11,530 bases of DNA from Methanomicrobiales archaeon (GCA_019136335.1 JAGVUK010000093.1:1-11530), one strand, 5' to 3'. Numbered from the stretch's first letter, positions 1-6,349 are shown. Program-made: numbers and translations. Notes: generated by a model from the letters alone, not told the origin.

Positions 1-117
1 ACGGCAGCACCCTCCCGGCCGCCGTGGCCGCCGCGGTCTCGCGCGATGAGACGGTCGAGTACCTCTGGACCATCTTCGATGCATCCGGGCAGAAGAAGGT
101 CGAAGGCGCCCTCCGGG

Positions 118-493
118 AGAGCGAAGAGCGCTACCGGGAACTGACCGAGAACATCAGCGACGCTTTCCTCGCGCTCGACCAAAAAGGCCGGATCATATCC
201 TGGAACCGGGCGGCGGCCGGGCTTTCGGGCCGCCCGGGGGCGGAGGTCCTCGGGAAGAGCATCTACGACGTGGTCCCCGGCCTCCAAAACGAGGAGGTCG
301 CCGGATTCTTCCGTGAAGTCCGGGAGACCGGCCGGCCCGGCGTGAGCGAATGCCGGTTTCACCTCCGCGGGCGTGACCACACCTTCGAGGTGCGCGCCGT
401 CCCCACCCGCGAAGGCGTCTCCATCTACATCAGGGATGTGTCGGACCGCCGCGGTGCCGAAGACGCCCTCAAAAAGAGCGAAGAGCGCTACCG
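118..493 (+). repeat. Two identical 19-base copies at the PAS-PAS linkers (118-136 and 475-493)
   Basis: The sequence AGAGCGAAGAGCGCTACCG occurs at 118-136 and again at 475-493, 357 bases apart. Both copies encode the linker ESEERYR/KSEERYR that opens each PAS domain. This fits PAS module duplication within the kinase gene and offers a site for recombination between modules. It is coding sequence, not a mobile element. Confidence 0.75.
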
Positions 494-593
494 CGCCATC
501 GTGGAGAGCCAGGCCGAGCTGATCTACCGCCAGCTCCCCGACGGCACCATCACCTTCGCAAACGACGCCTACTGCCGTTCCATCGGCATCCCG

Positions 594-615
594 CCGGAGC
601 CTTCGCTCCCTCACC
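594..615 (+). other. Frameshift/deletion junction inside the second PAS domain
   Basis: Before about base 599 the PAS reading continues from upstream and ends in GIPPE. After about base 601 the PAS-like reading continues one frame over as LRSLTPAHPAS. In the original frame the residues after the junction are proline- and arginine-rich and resemble no PAS sequence. The middle of the PAS fold is absent on either side, so a deletion of some tens of bases that is not a multiple of three fits better than a single-base slip. Confidence 0.7.
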
Positions 616-1417
616 CCCGCCCACCCGGCATCGACGGTCGAGCACCGGGTGGTCATGCCGGACGGCAGGATCCGGTGGCAGCAGTGGACCCATACGGCGT
701 TCTTCGACGAGGACGGCGCCGTCGTCGAGTACCAGTCGGTGGGCCGGGACACGAGCGATGCCCGGATGGCAGAAGAAGCGCTCCTCCTCGCGAACCGGAA
801 ACTCAGCCTGCTCTCGGACGTGACCCGGCACGACATCTTAAACCGGCTCAACGCGCTCACAGGCTACCTCGACCTCTCCCGTGAGCGGACGGCCGACCCG
901 GAGCTGCAGGAGTACTACCGGAAGGAGGAAGAGGCCGTCCGAGATATCCGGCGCTACATGGCCTTCACCGGCGAGTACCGGGATGTCGGCATGGCCTCCC
1001 CCGCCTGGCAGGAGGTGACCCGGATCGTCCGCGATGCGGCGGCGGGGCTTGATACGGGAGACGTCGCCATCGAGGCCGGCGGCGCCGGTCTTGAGGTGTA
1101 TGCCGACCCCCTCATCGTCCGGGTCTTTGCCAACCTCATCGACAACTCGCTCCGGCACGGCGGGGGCGTCACCTGGATACGAGTCTATCCCGAAGAGTCG
1201 GACCAGGGGGTCACCATCGTCTACGAGGACGACGGCACCGGGATACCGCACGCTGAAAAAGGAAGACTCTTCGAGCGGGGGTTCGGGCGGCAGACCGGGT
1301 TTGGGCTCTTCCTCGCGCGGGAGATCCTCTCGATCACCGGTCTCTCCCTGCGGGAGACCGGCGAGCCCGGGAAGGGTGTGCGGTTCGAGATCGATGTCCC
1401 CCCGGGGTTCTACCGGT

Positions 1418-1603
1418 TCAGCGGTCGCGGCCGAGCTCCGTGAGCTTCATCTCGGCCGCGCCGAGGAGGTCTTCGCACTGCTTCACGAGGAGCGCACCGC
1501 GCTCGTAGATGGCGACGCTCTCCTCAAGGCTCGCATCCCCGTCTTCCAGTCGCCGGACAATCCCGCGCAGCTCTTCCAGCATCTCTTCAAAGGTCTTCGT
1601 CAT
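1418..1603 (-). CDS. xseB: Exodeoxyribonuclease VII small subunit
   Basis: XseB is the small helical partner that assembles in several copies on XseA to form exonuclease VII, which degrades single-stranded DNA to short oligonucleotides. The 61-residue product begins MTKTFEEMLEEL and holds the family pattern of two helices joined by LEDGDASLEESVAIYERG, with a leucine/charged heptad-like second helix; the length is close to the bacterial family norm. I chose the ATG at 1603 over one five codons upstream because a GAGGAG Shine-Dalgarno lies seven bases before it on the minus strand, and because family members start with this segment. The gene overlaps the end of xseA by 17 bases, suggesting translational coupling. 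Its last 26 bases overlap the convergent kinase gene. Assignment is confident from sequence pattern and gene pairing. Confidence 0.92.
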   Translation of the reverse strand: MTKTFEEMLEELRGIVRRLEDGDASLEESVAIYERGALLVKQCEDLLGAAEMKLTELGRDR

Positions 1604-2834
1604 ACGTGATCTCCTCAATGACGGCCCTGCACCGGCCGTCCTTCATCAGCAGCACCACCCGGTCGCCGGGATGGAGGTCGCGGGCGCTTCGTACGACCCT
1701 CCCCTCCGACTCGACGATACCGTAGCCCCGGTCGAGGGCCGCAAGCGGGTTTCTCCCCAGGAGGTCCGCGCGGACCTCCGCGAGCGCCGAGCGGTCCCGC
1801 TGCACCCGGGCGAGCGCCGAGCGCCGGAGCAGATCCGCGTGCTCGGCGAGGCGCTGCATCCGCTCGTGGACCCGGCGTTCGAGCCGCCGGGGGTGCATGC
1901 GCGCCCGCAGGTCCTCGACCTCGCTTCCTCTCGCGGCAAGCCGGTGGAGGAGGAGCGCTCGCATCCTCTCGCGGTGCCCGGAGAGCTCCCGGAGCACCTC
2001 CGCACGGTCGGGCACGGCCCGTTCCGCCGCCGCCGACGGCGTCGGCGCCCGGAGGTCCGCGGCAAAGTCGCAGAGGGCGGTGTCCACCTCGTGGCCGACA
2101 GCACTGATCACCGGTGTCTGGCAGCGGGCGACGGCCCGGACGACGTCGGGGTGGTTGAAGGGGAAGAGGTCCTCAAAACTCCCGCCGCCCCGCCCGACGA
2201 TGATCACGTCCACGAGCCCGTCGATCCGCCGGATCGCCTCCGCGATCTCCGCGTGCGCCCCCTCGCCCTGGACGGCCGTCGGGGAGAGGACCACCTCGGC
2301 CGGGTAGCGCCGGGAGATGACCGAGAGGATATCCTGCATCGCCGCGCCGGTCGGGGAGGTGACCACCCCCACCCGGCGCGGGAAGGCGGGCAGGGGCCGC
2401 TTCCGTTCGGGCGAAAAGAGCCCTTCGGCGTCGAGTTCCCGCTTCCAGCGCTCGACCATGAGGTGGCGCTCGCCGGGGCCCGCCGGGAGCAGTTCCCGGA
2501 TGACCAACTGGTACCTGCCGTGAGGCTCGTAGACCTCCACGGTTCCCCAGGCGAGGACGTCCATGCCGTCTTTCGGCGTAAAGCGGAGCCCCGACGCGTA
2601 GGAGCGCCACATGACGCAGTTGATCAGCGCGGAGTCCCTCCCGTTCCGCTCCGAGAGCGAGAAGTAGCGGTGGCCGGAGGTATGGTCCTTGTAGTTGGTC
2701 ACCTCCCCCCGCACCCAGATCCCGTGGAGGCGGACATCGTCAAGGAGGCCGCAGATGAGAGCCGAGACCTCGGAAACCCCGAATATCGGGGTCCCGAACC
2801 GGTCCGGATCGGCGGAAGGGCCGCTCAACACCAT
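1587..2834 (-). CDS. xseA: Exodeoxyribonuclease VII large subunit
   Basis: XseA is the catalytic subunit of exonuclease VII, acting on single-stranded DNA in repair and recombination. The 415-residue product has the family layout: an N-terminal OB-fold (about residues 15-115, with WVRGEVTNYK and HRYFSLSE), then the catalytic domain with VGVVTSPTGAAMQDIL (about 155-170), GRGGGSFEDL (about 214-223) and SAVGHEVDT with following APTPSAAAE (about 244-271), then an arginine- and leucine-rich helical region for XseB binding and a short C-terminal segment with GYGIV and LHPGDRV. The His and Asp of the VGHEVDT motif are present. It is somewhat shorter than E. coli XseA. I prefer ATG 2834 over GTG 2837: a TATA-like box on the minus strand lies about 25 bases upstream, which suits a leaderless message. 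The family is characteristically bacterial, so its presence here suggests transfer. Confidence 0.94.
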   Translation of the reverse strand: MVLSGPSADPDRFGTPIFGVSEVSALICGLLDDVRLHGIWVRGEVTNYKDHTSGHRYFSLSERNGRDSALINCVMWRSYASGLRFTPKDGMDVLAWGTVEVYEPHGRYQLVIRELLPAGPGERHLMVERWKRELDAEGLFSPERKRPLPAFPRRVGVVTSPTGAAMQDILSVISRRYPAEVVLSPTAVQGEGAHAEIAEAIRRIDGLVDVIIVGRGGGSFEDLFPFNHPDVVRAVARCQTPVISAVGHEVDTALCDFAADLRAPTPSAAAERAVPDRAEVLRELSGHRERMRALLLHRLAARGSEVEDLRARMHPRRLERRVHERMQRLAEHADLLRRSALARVQRDRSALAEVRADLLGRNPLAALDRGYGIVESEGRVVRSARDLHPGDRVVLLMKDGRCRAVIEEITYDEDL

Positions 2835-2837
2835 CAC

Positions 2838-2873
2838 AATCTATTAGACCGATGGTTTATATCAAGTAATATC
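2838..2873. promoter_or_regulatory. Divergent promoter region between xseA and the isomerase gene
   Basis: This short AT-rich gap stands out in GC-rich DNA. On the minus strand TATAAA (plus positions 2856-2861) is centred about 25 bases before the xseA ATG, the archaeal TATA position for a nearly leaderless transcript. On the plus strand CTATTAGA (2841-2848) is about 28 bases before ATG 2874 and could serve the isomerase in the same way. TTTATAT at 2856-2862 also reads on the plus strand, but its predicted start would fall inside the gene. An imperfect inverted repeat TAGACC-GAT-GGTTTA (2845-2859) lies between the two boxes and could be an operator. The transcription starts are inferred from spacing only. 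Confidence 0.55.
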
Positions 2874-3698
2874 ATGGGCCGTTTCGCCGTCTCGACCATG
2901 TTCTTCCACGAGTACCCCTGCGACCACATCTTCGACTACGTTGCCGAATCCGGCCTCGACAGCCTCGAGTTCTGGGTCGAGACGCCGCACTTCTGGCTCC
3001 GCGGCCGCCCCGAAGACGAGCTCTCGCGGTGCATCGCCGATCACCCGGAACTCTCCCCGATCACCTTCCACGCCCCGTCGCTCGACTTAAACCCCTGCTC
3101 CATCAACCCGAAGGTCGCCGCGATCTCGGTCGACTACGCCGTCGAGTCTATCCAGATGGCGGACCGGATGGGCGCCGCCGTGGTCACGGTCCACCCCGGA
3201 AGAAGGACGGCGAAACGGCACCCGAACGCCTACGACTACCGGCGGTTCGAGGAGTACATCGCCCGGCTCCGGGAGGCTGCAGGGAGAGCCCGGGTGAAGG
3301 TGGCGATCGAGAACCTGGAGCCCCGGGTCAACGCCCTGCTCGCCACGGCGGAGGACACAGCAGAGTTGCTCGAACGGGAACCCTGGCTCTGGTTCACGCT
3401 GGACATGGGGCATGCCATGATGACGTCCTGCGACGAGGTGCTCCGGTTCATCGACCTCTGCATCGAGCGGACGGTAAACATCCACGTCAGCGCACTCGGC
3501 GGGAACGGGCGGCCCCACCACCCCATCCACAACGACCGGGCTGCGAAGCGGGTTCTGGCAGAACTTGCCGACCGGGGCTACGACGGATACCTGACCCTGG
3601 AACTCGAGGATATGGTCTTTCCCGGGGCCCTCTCGTCTGAAGAGAAGATTGTGCTCCTCAACCGCCAATTGGAGGCGTTCGAGAAGGCGTTCTCCTGA
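2874..3698 (+). CDS. Sugar phosphate isomerase/endonuclease IV-like TIM-barrel protein
   Basis: The 274-residue product resembles the xylose isomerase-like TIM-barrel superfamily (AP endonuclease family 2), whose members are metal-dependent isomerases, epimerases or nucleases; the substrate cannot be told. Barrel strands ending in likely metal ligands are visible: FAVSTMFFHEY (5-13), ITFHAPSLDL (63-72), VVTVHPGRR (103-111), KVAIENLEPR (142-151, Glu146), FTLDMGHA (174-181, Asp177/His180), VNIHVSALGG (201-210, His204) and YLTLELED (239-246). These His, Glu and Asp residues are the pattern expected for a two- or three-metal site. ATG 2874 is preferred because it puts the first barrel strand at the N-terminus as in relatives; ATG 2898 would remove part of it. 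The same frame is open far upstream, but that stretch is antisense to xseA. No Shine-Dalgarno is seen, consistent with a leaderless message. Confidence 0.82.
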   Translation: MGRFAVSTMFFHEYPCDHIFDYVAESGLDSLEFWVETPHFWLRGRPEDELSRCIADHPELSPITFHAPSLDLNPCSINPKVAAISVDYAVESIQMADRMGAAVVTVHPGRRTAKRHPNAYDYRRFEEYIARLREAAGRARVKVAIENLEPRVNALLATAEDTAELLEREPWLWFTLDMGHAMMTSCDEVLRFIDLCIERTVNIHVSALGGNGRPHHPIHNDRAAKRVLAELADRGYDGYLTLELEDMVFPGALSSEEKIVLLNRQLEAFEKAFS

Positions 3699-3707
3699 AG
3701 CGCTGGA

Positions 3708-3741
3708 TTTATAACTCCTGCCGGCAACATAATTCATATAT
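3708..3741 (+). promoter_or_regulatory. Two TATA-like boxes upstream of the CNNM/CorC-type gene
   Basis: The 95-base gap after the isomerase gene carries TTTATAA at 3708-3714 and CATATAT at 3735-3741. With the usual archaeal spacing they would start transcription near 3737 and 3764, giving leaders of roughly 57 and 30 bases before ATG 3794. Which one is used cannot be told from sequence. Confidence 0.5.
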
Positions 3742-3750
3742 TCAACAGGT

Positions 3751-3766
3751 AACCGGATAACCGGAT
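3751..3766 (+). repeat. Tandem 8-base direct repeat AACCGGAT x2
   Basis: AACCGGAT occurs twice head to tail at 3751-3758 and 3759-3766. It lies just downstream of the CATATAT box and near the transcription start predicted from it, a usual place for an archaeal repressor site. An operator role is inference. Confidence 0.6.
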
Positions 3767-3769
3767 ACT

Positions 3770-3784
3770 GCCGCTTGATGCGGC
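3770..3784 (+). promoter_or_regulatory. Short hairpin just before the ribosome binding site of the CNNM/CorC-type gene
   Basis: GCCGC (3770-3774) and GCGGC (3780-3784) can pair around the five-base loop TTGAT. The hairpin ends two bases before the likely Shine-Dalgarno GGAG (3787-3790), which itself sits unusually close to the ATG at 3794. It might affect translation of the gene. There is no T-run after it, so it is not an obvious terminator. Confidence 0.4.
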
Positions 3785-3793
3785 GTGGAGTAA

Positions 3794-5074
3794 ATGGTAA
3801 TCGTAGACCTTGTCACCATAGAGATCATATTATTTCTCGTCTGTCTGCTTCTCTCGGGCTTCTTCTCAAGTTCTGAGGTCGCCCTTATATCGATAACCCG
3901 GGCGAAAGTCCGCGCACTCTTAAACCAGGGCCGGAAAGGAGCGAAAGCCCTCGATACGCTGAAGCGGTCGACCGACACCATCCTGATCACCATCCTGATC
4001 GGGAACAACATCGCAAACGTGGCCGCGGCATCGCTCGCGACCGCGATCGCGATCGGCATCTACGGCGACGTCGGTATCGGGATCGCGACCGGCGTCACGG
4101 TCGTCCTGATGCTGGTCTTCGGCGAGATCGGGCCGAAGATGTACGCCTCCCGGCACACCGAGGACCTCGCGCTCCGTGTCGCCCGGCCCATCCTCTACCT
4201 CTCAAAGGTGCTCTACCCCGTGCTCTGGGTCTCGGATCAGATCAACCGGCAGTTCGCCTTCAGGCCCGGCGTGGCCGAGCCGGTCGTCACCGAAGAGGAG
4301 ATCAAGGAGTGGATCGACGTCGGTGAGGAGGAGGGGACCATCGAGGAGCAGGAGCGGGATATGCTCTACTCCGTGCTGCGCTTCGGCGACACGACGGTCC
4401 GCGAGGTGATGACGCCGAGGATCGACGTCGTGATGATCGAGGACGCGAGCACGATCGAGAACGCGCTCTCCATCTTCAACGAGACCGGGTTCTCCCGGAT
4501 TCCCGTCTATCACGAGCAGATCGACAACGTCGTCGGGCTCCTGAACGTGAAAGACGTCTTCTCGGCGGTCGTCCGCCAGCAGACGAGCGCGATGATCCGG
4601 GAACTGATGTACGAGCCCTACTTCGTCCCCGAGAGCAAGAAGATCGACGAACTCTTAAAGGAACTCCAGGTGAAGAAACAGCATATGGCCGTCGTCCTCG
4701 ACGAGTACGGGTCGTTTGCCGGCATCGTGACGGTCGAAGACATGCTCGAGGAGCTGGTCGGCGAGATCATGGACGAGTTCGATGAGGAGGAGCCCGAGGT
4801 GCAGCAGGTCGAGGAGAACGTCTACCTGGTCGACGCACAGGCGTGGGTGGAGCACCTCAACGAGGACCTGGACCTCGTCCTCCCGCTGACGGACGCCTAC
4901 GAGAGCATCGGCGGCCTCGTCATCGACCGGCTGGGGCACATCCCCCGCCGCGGCGAGGTGGTCAAGCTCGAGGAGAGTAACATCACGCTGGTGGTGATGC
5001 AGATGCGGGGCCGCCGGCTCGTCAAGGTGAAACTGATCGTCGCCCCCCCGGTCGTGCCGGAGGAGTCCCGGTAA
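3794..5074 (+). CDS. CNNM/CorC (hemolysin C-like) membrane protein with CBS domains
   Basis: This 426-residue protein belongs to the CNNM/CorC family, membrane proteins linked to magnesium or other divalent cation transport; the ion here is inferred from the family. The N-terminal DUF21 transmembrane domain (about 1-155) shows hydrophobic segments near 7-24, 61-85, 93-110 and 130-147, with conserved FFSSSEVALIS (23-33) and GEIGPK (110-115). An acidic linker (EEEIKEWIDVGEEEGTIEEQE) leads to a CBS pair (about 203-262 and 265-325, including VMTPRIDVV and the second-CBS motif DEYGSFAGIVTVEDMLEELVGEI). The C-terminal CorC_HlyC domain spans about 338-417 (SIGGLVIDRLGHIPRRGE). The domain order and length are normal for the family. 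ATG 3794 directly follows an in-frame TAA, so no upstream extension is possible; the Shine-Dalgarno GGAG is only three bases away. It is followed at 7 bases by purN, probably in the same transcript. Confidence 0.93.
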   Translation: MVIVDLVTIEIILFLVCLLLSGFFSSSEVALISITRAKVRALLNQGRKGAKALDTLKRSTDTILITILIGNNIANVAAASLATAIAIGIYGDVGIGIATGVTVVLMLVFGEIGPKMYASRHTEDLALRVARPILYLSKVLYPVLWVSDQINRQFAFRPGVAEPVVTEEEIKEWIDVGEEEGTIEEQERDMLYSVLRFGDTTVREVMTPRIDVVMIEDASTIENALSIFNETGFSRIPVYHEQIDNVVGLLNVKDVFSAVVRQQTSAMIRELMYEPYFVPESKKIDELLKELQVKKQHMAVVLDEYGSFAGIVTVEDMLEELVGEIMDEFDEEEPEVQQVEENVYLVDAQAWVEHLNEDLDLVLPLTDAYESIGGLVIDRLGHIPRRGEVVKLEESNITLVVMQMRGRRLVKVKLIVAPPVVPEESR

Positions 5075-5081
5075 GGAGAGA

Positions 5082-5699
5082 ATGCCTGTGGAGAGGAAGA
5101 AACGGATTGCAATGCTTGCCTCGGGAAGAGGGTCGAACTTTCAGGCGGTCATCGATGCCGTCGCGGCCGGGGATATCCCGGCGGTCTGTACCGGTCTCGT
5201 CACCGACAACCCCGGTGCATACGCGATCGAGCGGGCGAGAGCCGCCGGCATCCCGGTGACGGTCGTCGATTATGCGCGGTTTCCCACGAGGGCCGCCTAC
5301 GAAGAGGCGCTCCTTGCCGCGATGCGAGCCTGCCGGGCGGACCTCTTCGTCCTTGCCGGCTACATGCGGATCCTCGGGCCCGCGATCGTCCACGAGTTCT
5401 CGGGCCGGATGATGAACATCCACCCGGCCCTGCTCCCGGCGTTCGCCGGCCTGCACGCGCAGCGCCAGGCGATCGAGTACGGGGTGAAGGTCGCGGGCTG
5501 CACCGTCCACCTCGTGGACGAGGGGACGGATACCGGCCCCATCGTCGTCCAGCGGTGCGTCCCGGTCCTCCCGGACGACGACGAATCGACGCTCGCCGAC
5601 CGGATCCTCATAGAAGAGCATAGGGCCCTCCCGCTCGCCGTGAAACTCTTCTGCGAGGACCGCCTGGAGGTCTCCGAACGAAGGGTGCGGGTCCGCTGA
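5082..5699 (+). CDS. purN: Phosphoribosylglycinamide formyltransferase (GAR transformylase 1)
   Basis: PurN transfers a formyl group from a 10-formyl-folate to glycinamide ribonucleotide, the third step of purine synthesis, in the cytoplasm. The 205-residue product has the phosphate-binding SGRGSNF near the N-terminus (14-20) and the catalytic triad: Asn112 and His114 in NIHPALLPAF, and Asp150 in HLVDEGTDTGPIV. The length is typical. GGAGAG just before ATG 5082 is a good ribosome binding site, and the gene begins 7 bases after the upstream membrane protein gene, so the two are probably co-transcribed; the pairing has no obvious functional link. Many methanogens rely on the formate-dependent enzyme PurT and on tetrahydromethanopterin rather than folate, so the formyl donor used here is an open question. 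The enzyme family assignment is firm. Confidence 0.95.
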   Translation: MPVERKKRIAMLASGRGSNFQAVIDAVAAGDIPAVCTGLVTDNPGAYAIERARAAGIPVTVVDYARFPTRAAYEEALLAAMRACRADLFVLAGYMRILGPAIVHEFSGRMMNIHPALLPAFAGLHAQRQAIEYGVKVAGCTVHLVDEGTDTGPIVVQRCVPVLPDDDESTLADRILIEEHRALPLAVKLFCEDRLEVSERRVRVR

Positions 5700-5717
5700 C
5701 ACCGGGCATCGACCTAC

Positions 5718-5724
5718 TATATAT
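5718..5724 (+). promoter_or_regulatory. TATA-like box upstream of RNase P component 4
   Basis: TATATAT at 5718-5724 lies in the 75-base gap after purN. The predicted transcription start is near 5747, giving a leader of about 28 bases before ATG 5775. The box is well formed in a GC-rich context. Confidence 0.6.
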
Positions 5725-5774
5725 CCTCCCGCCGCCAACCGTAAGACCCGCCAATCGGCAGAACGGATCGGATC

Positions 5775-6092
5775 ATGACAGACACCACACGGAGATCAGG
5801 TTCCCGGAGGCTCGCCCGCGAGAGGATCACCATCCTCTTTGCGCGTGCCGCGGAGTTCTACCCGGAGAACCCCGCATGGAGCAACCGCTGCGTGGAGCTC
5901 GCGCGAAAGATCAGCATGCGCCACCGGATACGGATAGAACGGCCGCTGAAACGCCGGTTCTGCCGCCGGTGCAGCACCTACCTGGTCCCGGGCGCGAACG
6001 CCCGGGTCAGGATCTATCGCGGGCGCGTGATCGTCACCTGTCTTTCCTGCGGGCACCGGTCACGCTACCCGGTCGGGAGGCATCAGGCGTGA
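5775..6092 (+). CDS. rnp4: Ribonuclease P protein component 4 (Rpp21/Rpr2 family)
   Basis: This is the zinc-ribbon protein subunit of archaeal RNase P, which with the catalytic RNA and other protein subunits removes 5' leaders from precursor tRNAs. The 105-residue product has a basic helical N-terminal part (about 10-60, RRLARERITILFARAAEFYP and many Arg/Lys) and four zinc-ligand cysteines as CRRC (63-66) and CLSC (89-92), followed by GHRSRYPV. These features and the length match the archaeal family. The start at 5775 has only a weak GGATC-type binding site. Its TGA stop overlaps the GTG of the next gene (GTGA), so the two RNA-binding proteins are probably made together. Confidence 0.93.
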   Translation: MTDTTRRSGSRRLARERITILFARAAEFYPENPAWSNRCVELARKISMRHRIRIERPLKRRFCRRCSTYLVPGANARVRIYRGRVIVTCLSCGHRSRYPVGRHQA

Positions 6093-6349
6093 AGAGAGAG
6101 TCGTTTCAGGACCTCAAGCCCACCGTCTGGGTAGGAAAACGGGGCATCAACAGCGTCATGATCGATGAGATCCGGCGCCAGCTCAAAAGCCGGAAGATTG
6201 TCAAGGTCAGGTGGCTCCGGAACACCGAAGTCGATCCCGAAGAAGTAGCGGCGTCGGCCGGTGCGGTTCTTGTCGAGGTCAAGGGGCGGACCTTCGTCCT
6301 CGCGGAACGGCGGGGCCGATCGCCCGGCCGCGATTCTCGAAATATATAA
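6089..6349 (+). CDS. YhbY/CRM-domain RNA-binding protein
   Basis: The 86-residue product is a single CRM (YhbY) domain, an RNA-binding fold associated in bacteria with ribosome assembly and in plants with intron splicing; the archaeal role is not settled. Visible are WVGKRGINSVMIDEIRRQL (14-32), matching the conserved G-K-x-G loop and following helix, then KIVKVRW (36-42), and the last strand GAVLVEVKGRTFVLAER (58-73). The start is GTG 6089, which overlaps the preceding stop as GTGA and is preceded eight bases upstream by GGGAGG (6075-6080). ATG codons upstream in this frame would read deep into the RNase P gene and are rejected. The last codons overlap the promoter of the next operon. The neighbourhood (RNase P protein before, ribosomal proteins after) supports an RNA-processing or ribosome-assembly role. 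Confidence 0.9.
   Translation: MKRESFQDLKPTVWVGKRGINSVMIDEIRRQLKSRKIVKVRWLRNTEVDPEEVAASAGAVLVEVKGRTFVLAERRGRSPGRDSRNI

Larger units (their letters stand above)
1..1443 (+). pseudogene. Multi-PAS sensor histidine kinase, 5' part outside window, frame-shifted in second PAS domain
   Basis: This would be a cytoplasmic signal-sensing histidine kinase; signal and partner regulator are unknown. The frame is open from base 3 with no start codon in a sensible place, and the first residues look like the end of an earlier PAS domain, so the gene starts upstream. A complete PAS domain follows (about 140-460), then a second that opens normally (about 480-599, ending GIPPE). There the frame is lost. The expected continuation resumes in another frame from about 601 (SLTPAHPAS, then EHRVVMPDG) and runs to the TGA at 1441-1443. 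Some 20 residues of the PAS core seem to be missing. The kinase core is intact: H-box TRHDILN with His codon at 829-831, N-box LIDNSLRHGG, G1 EDDGTGIP and G2 GFGLFLAREIL. An internal GTG at 649 could in principle start a 264-residue kinase half. A sequencing or assembly error could also explain the break. The kinase assignment is firm; true pseudogene status is less so. Confidence 0.8.

Noticed and set aside
118..493. Direct repeat as a mobile-element target duplication
   Set aside because: Both copies encode the same PAS linker motif at matching positions, so module duplication explains them; nothing between them resembles a mobile element.
649..1443. Kinase half as an independent normal gene from GTG 649
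   Set aside because: The start falls inside a PAS domain, has no ribosome binding site, and PAS-like coding continues upstream of it in the same frame to about 601, so it is better seen as part of one broken gene.
1509..2873. Long plus-strand open frame continuous with the isomerase gene
   Set aside because: This stretch is antisense to xseA and xseB, its translation is Arg/Pro-rich with no family resemblance, and the isomerase fold clearly begins at ATG 2874. High GC content keeps the antisense frame open.
3770..3784. Hairpin as a transcription terminator for the isomerase gene
   Set aside because: There is no T-rich tract after the stem, and it lies directly before the next gene's ribosome binding site, downstream of that gene's likely promoters.
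3778..3876. Possible short upstream reading frame overlapping the start of the CNNM/CorC-type gene
   Set aside because: It begins at ATG 3778 and runs 32 codons out of frame, but it has no ribosome binding site, its ATG is inside the hairpin region, and the peptide shows nothing recognisable.
5022..5738. 238-residue minus-strand open frame over purN
   Set aside because: It is antisense to a gene with an intact catalytic triad and has no family resemblance.
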